A stretch of 64,000 nucleotides of DNA from Methylobacterium sp. Leaf123. GTDB taxonomy: Bacteria; Pseudomonadota; Alphaproteobacteria; Rhizobiales; Beijerinckiaceae. Shown here piece after piece: positions 63,162 to 64,000 of this stretch. The notes below the pieces were generated by a model. It ran no database searches. It was given only the letters and a program-made list of their open reading frames with translations, and was not told the DNA's origin. A program made the position numbers and the translations under genes. The stretch covers positions 62,001 through 126,000 of the forward strand of contig NZ_LMNS01000037.1 in assembly GCF_001423405.1 (NCBI RefSeq), given 5' to 3'. The number at the start of each line of letters is the position of its first letter. The first letter of the stretch is position 1.

Positions 63162-64000
63162 TCAGGCTTCCGGCGCTTCGACGATCGGGTCGTAGCGGGC
63201 GGCATCGAAGCCGAGCAGATTCCAGCTCTGCGCCATGTGCGGCGGCAGCGGGGCGCTGACATCGACCGGCTGGCCGGTGCGCGGATGTGGGATCACGATG
63301 CGGCGGGCGAGCAGGTGCAGGCGATTCTGGATGCCGCCGGGCAGCTCCCAGTTCTCCACGTCGAAGTATTTCGGGTCGCCGACGATCGGGTGGCCGATAT
63401 GCGCGGCATGAGCCCGCAACTGGTGCGTCCGCCCGGTCACGGGCTTCAGCGAGAGCCAAGCCAGCTTCTGCGCCGCCTGATCGACCGTGGCGTAGTAGGT
63501 CAGCGCGTGGCTGGCGCCCTCGTCGCCGTGTTTGGCAACCCGCATCCGCGCATCGGCATCGGTCGGCTCGTCCTTGACGAGATAGGTCGAGACCCGGCCC
63601 TGGCGGGTGCGGGGCACGCCCGCCACCAGCGCCCAGTAGATTTTGCGGGCGGCGCGGGAGCGGAAGCTCTTGGCCAAAGTCGCAGCGGCCAGACGCGTCT
63701 TGGCGACGATCAGGCAACCCGCCGTGTCCTTGTCGAGGCGATGGACGAGGCGCGGGCGCTGCCCGTCCGGCCCGGTCAGCGCCTCCAACAGGCCGTCGAC
63801 ATGGCGCACGGTGCCCGTGCCGCCCTGCACCGCGAGGCCGAACGGCTTGTTGAGGATCATCATGTCCGCGTCCTCATAGAGGATCAGCGAGCGCAGGAAC
63901 TCGGCATCCCCGTCGATCTTGGACGCGCTGCGCGGCCTGTCGGTCGGCTGGTCGAGCTTGAGCGGCGGCACCCGCACGCTCGAACCCGGCTCCAGCCGGT
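63162..64000 (-). CDS. RluA-family pseudouridine synthase (5' end beyond window)
   Basis: A GTG at 63977 opens the visible 271 residues, but the frame stays open to 64000 and the upstream codons (RLEPGSSVRVPPLKLD) look like the end of an S4 RNA-binding domain, so the gene begins outside the window. The catalytic motif HRLDKDTAGCL (catalytic Asp), GRTHQLRAHAAHIGHPIVGD and ILNKPFGLAVQGG fit RluC/RluA enzymes that modify 23S rRNA or tRNA. Confidence 0.9.
   Translation of the reverse strand, partial: RLEPGSSVRVPPLKLDQPTDRPRSASKIDGDAEFLRSLILYEDADMMILNKPFGLAVQGGTGTVRHVDGLLEALTGPDGQRPRLVHRLDKDTAGCLIVAKTRLAAATLAKSFRSRAARKIYWALVAGVPRTRQGRVSTYLVKDEPTDADARMRVAKHGDEGASHALTYYATVDQAAQKLAWLSLKPVTGRTHQLRAHAAHIGHPIVGDPKYFDVENWELPGGIQNRLHLLARRIVIPHPRTGQPVDVSAPLPPHMAQSWNLLGFDAARYDPIVEAPEA

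Overview
The window is high-GC alphaproteobacterial DNA, most likely a Methylorubrum/Methylobacterium extorquens-type methylotroph. The main reason is that genes of the ethylmalonyl-CoA (EMC) pathway and of propionyl-CoA assimilation lie close together: meaB (40048), ethylmalonyl-CoA mutase ecm/meaA (46179), katA-ccr (50736-53687) and pccB (58266). Serine-cycle methylotrophs use this pathway to regenerate glyoxylate. No insertion sequence, prophage, CRISPR array or rRNA operon was seen. The genus assignment is inference from gene content.

Layout. 1-9.3 kb: a DUF2161 nuclease-like gene, a truncated aldose-1-epimerase, a membrane chemoreceptor, glnE, a DEDDh exonuclease with a SWIM zinc finger, aqpZ and a PhoH-like ATPase. 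9.3-19.1 kb: UvrD/PcrA helicase, a secreted peptide, an AsmA-like protein and putA. 19.1-27.9 kb: small hypotheticals, a Tat-type glutathione peroxidase, a degenerate receiver protein, the overlapping argJ-SIMPL-mutT set, a DUF6880 protein, a DUF427/methyltransferase pair and comF. 28-38.3 kb: a NarK-type transporter, sbcCD, a hairpin-rich intergenic tract, an L,D-transpeptidase and an S9 peptidase. 38.3-46.1 kb: an acidic protein, a DUF900 lipoprotein hydrolase, meaB coupled to a C15-type peptidase, leuD, an unlisted 57-aa basic protein, trpS, a divergent ArsR/SDR pair and a DUF2490 protein. 46.2-59.8 kb: ecm, a large low-GC metalloprotease-RTX-Hint fusion, katA, ccr, a methyltransferase, a PPOX-family protein, ilvC, a TetR regulator, tRNA-Val(CAC), a TerB-like membrane protein and pccB. 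59.8-64 kb: a 44-aa probable lipoprotein, a broken VOC gene, an ATP12-like chaperone, a HAD phosphatase, a secreted PsiF-like protein and an RluA-type pseudouridine synthase cut by the window end.

How the genes fit together. Ccr makes ethylmalonyl-CoA from crotonyl-CoA, CO2 and NADPH, and Ecm rearranges it to methylsuccinyl-CoA. PccB belongs to the carboxylase acting on propionyl-CoA, and MeaB protects the B12-dependent methylmalonyl-CoA mutase, whose genes are not here. A TetR gene at 56.6 kb has a 14-bp palindrome just upstream of its start, and the 9-base core ACCGTACGG recurs upstream of katA-ccr, which suggests a local regulatory link.

The most unusual objects are the M10 metalloprotease-RTX-Hint fusion inserted among the EMC genes, the TetR operator match, the exonuclease-SWIM fusion, two gene remnants (aldose epimerase and VOC) and two small genes that a length cutoff would miss.
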